5,620 nucleotides of DNA, from positions 1 to 5,620 of the forward strand of contig JBHGAV010000117.1 of NCBI GenBank assembly GCA_041946685.1. The letters run 5' to 3'. The position numbers and the translations under genes were made by a program. Of this stretch, positions 5,138 through 5,620 are shown piece after piece (position 1 is the stretch's first letter; every line of letters begins with the position of its first letter). Below the pieces are notes generated by a model that searched no databases, was not told where the DNA came from, and saw only the letters and a program-made list of their open reading frames with translations. The DNA comes from JBHGAV01 sp041946685. Its GTDB lineage: Bacteria; Acidobacteriota; Terriglobia; Bryobacterales; Bryobacteraceae.

Positions 5138-5620
5138 GGCCGTCTCCGTACCTTGCCGGTAGTCCGACCAGCGGGCTGTTTCCAGGTGGAAGCGGCGGCC
5201 GTCGCTGCGAATCGAGATCAACCCCCAGAGGTCGGTTCGCAGAAGGACCGTGTTCCGCTCGCGCATGCGCGCGACCACGGCCGGGTGCGGGTTGCCGTAG
5301 GGGTTGTCAAGCCCGGCCGACACCAGGGCGAAGACCGGTCGTACGGCGTTCAGAAAATCCGCGCTCGACGAACTGCGGCTGCCGTGGTGCGCGACTTTCA
5401 GCACACTGGCGGGCTCCAGGCCCCCGCTCCCCGCCAGTTCCTCCTCGACCTGCCGGTCGATGTCGCCGGTCAGCAGGAAGGAGTGCCGGCCGTAGGCGAG
5501 GCGCAGGACCAGGGAGTCGTTGTTGTGCGGCGATTCCGAGGTGTAGCCTGCCGGCGGCGCCAGCACTTTCAGGCGCGCGCCGCCGTAGGAGAACTCCTGT
5601 CCGCCTTGCGGGGCCAGGAT
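5120..5620 (-). CDS. comEC: C-terminal metallo-beta-lactamase domain of a ComEC/Rec2-type protein (5' end outside window)
   Basis: The frame is open from the right edge to a TGA at 5122-5120, giving 166 residues. They match the C-terminal half of the metallo-beta-lactamase domain at the end of ComEC/Rec2, the inner-membrane channel that imports single-stranded DNA during natural transformation. Visible motifs are NNDSLVLRL (33-41), FLLTGDID (48-55), VLKVAHHGS (73-81) followed by a Ser-rich loop, NPYGNPHP (106-113) and RTDLWG (128-133). The TGD and HHGS motifs carry likely metal-site or structural residues of this fold. The N-terminal and membrane regions lie outside the window, so a free-standing ComEC-like hydrolase cannot be excluded. 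A GTG at 5566 is an internal valine, not a start, since the family similarity continues upstream of it. The end overlaps the DUF2007 gene by 18 bp. Confidence 0.8.
   Translation of the reverse strand: MLAPQGGQEFSYGGARLKVLAPPAGYTSESPHNNDSLVLRLAYGRHSFLLTGDIDRQVEEELAGSGGLEPASVLKVAHHGSRSSSSADFLNAVRPVFALVSAGLDNPYGNPHPAVVARMRERNTVLLRTDLWGLISIRSDGRRFHLETARWSDYRQGTETALDRLF

Overview
The window is GC-rich bacterial chromosome, densely coded on both strands. It has no mobile elements, CRISPR, tRNA or rRNA that I can see. Which gene families sit together (RocA-type P5C dehydrogenase, a YtxH-domain protein, a duplicated DUF2007 protein, ComEC, RhaI-type rhamnose isomerase and an exported RraA-like protein), plus the base composition, fit Acidobacteriota best. 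That assignment is inference, because there is no phylogenetic marker here.

Layout, left to right. Positions 1-69 hold the last 22 codons of an unidentified + strand gene, probably a membrane protein. An RraA-family protein with a clear N-terminal signal peptide follows on the + strand (104-835). Next come a small four-helix DoxX-like membrane protein (907-1359) and an L-rhamnose isomerase of the RhaI type (1456-2649) with its own likely promoter and a strong ribosome binding site. The RhaI gene runs tail-to-tail into a - strand gene for L-glutamate gamma-semialdehyde (P5C) dehydrogenase (2640-4208), and their ends overlap by 10 bp. Upstream of the dehydrogenase on the same strand is a small YtxH-domain protein (4262-4528). 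An 81-bp divergent promoter region separates that gene from a + strand protein with two DUF2007 domains (4610-5137). The last gene runs off the right edge on the - strand. It encodes the C-terminal metallo-beta-lactamase part of a ComEC/Rec2-type protein (5120 to beyond 5620), and its end overlaps the DUF2007 gene by 18 bp.

The genes do not form one obvious pathway. Rhamnose isomerisation and the second step of proline breakdown are present, but their partner enzymes (rhamnulose kinase and aldolase, proline dehydrogenase) are not in view. ytxH and rocA may share a transcript; the other genes look like separate units.

I do not see a convincing new multi-gene system. The points most worth a second look are the secretion signal on an RraA-fold protein, a hairpin that covers the DoxX ribosome binding site, -10-like boxes placed so that two transcripts could start at their ATG, the DUF2007 duplication, and two overlapping convergent gene pairs with no room for ordinary terminators.
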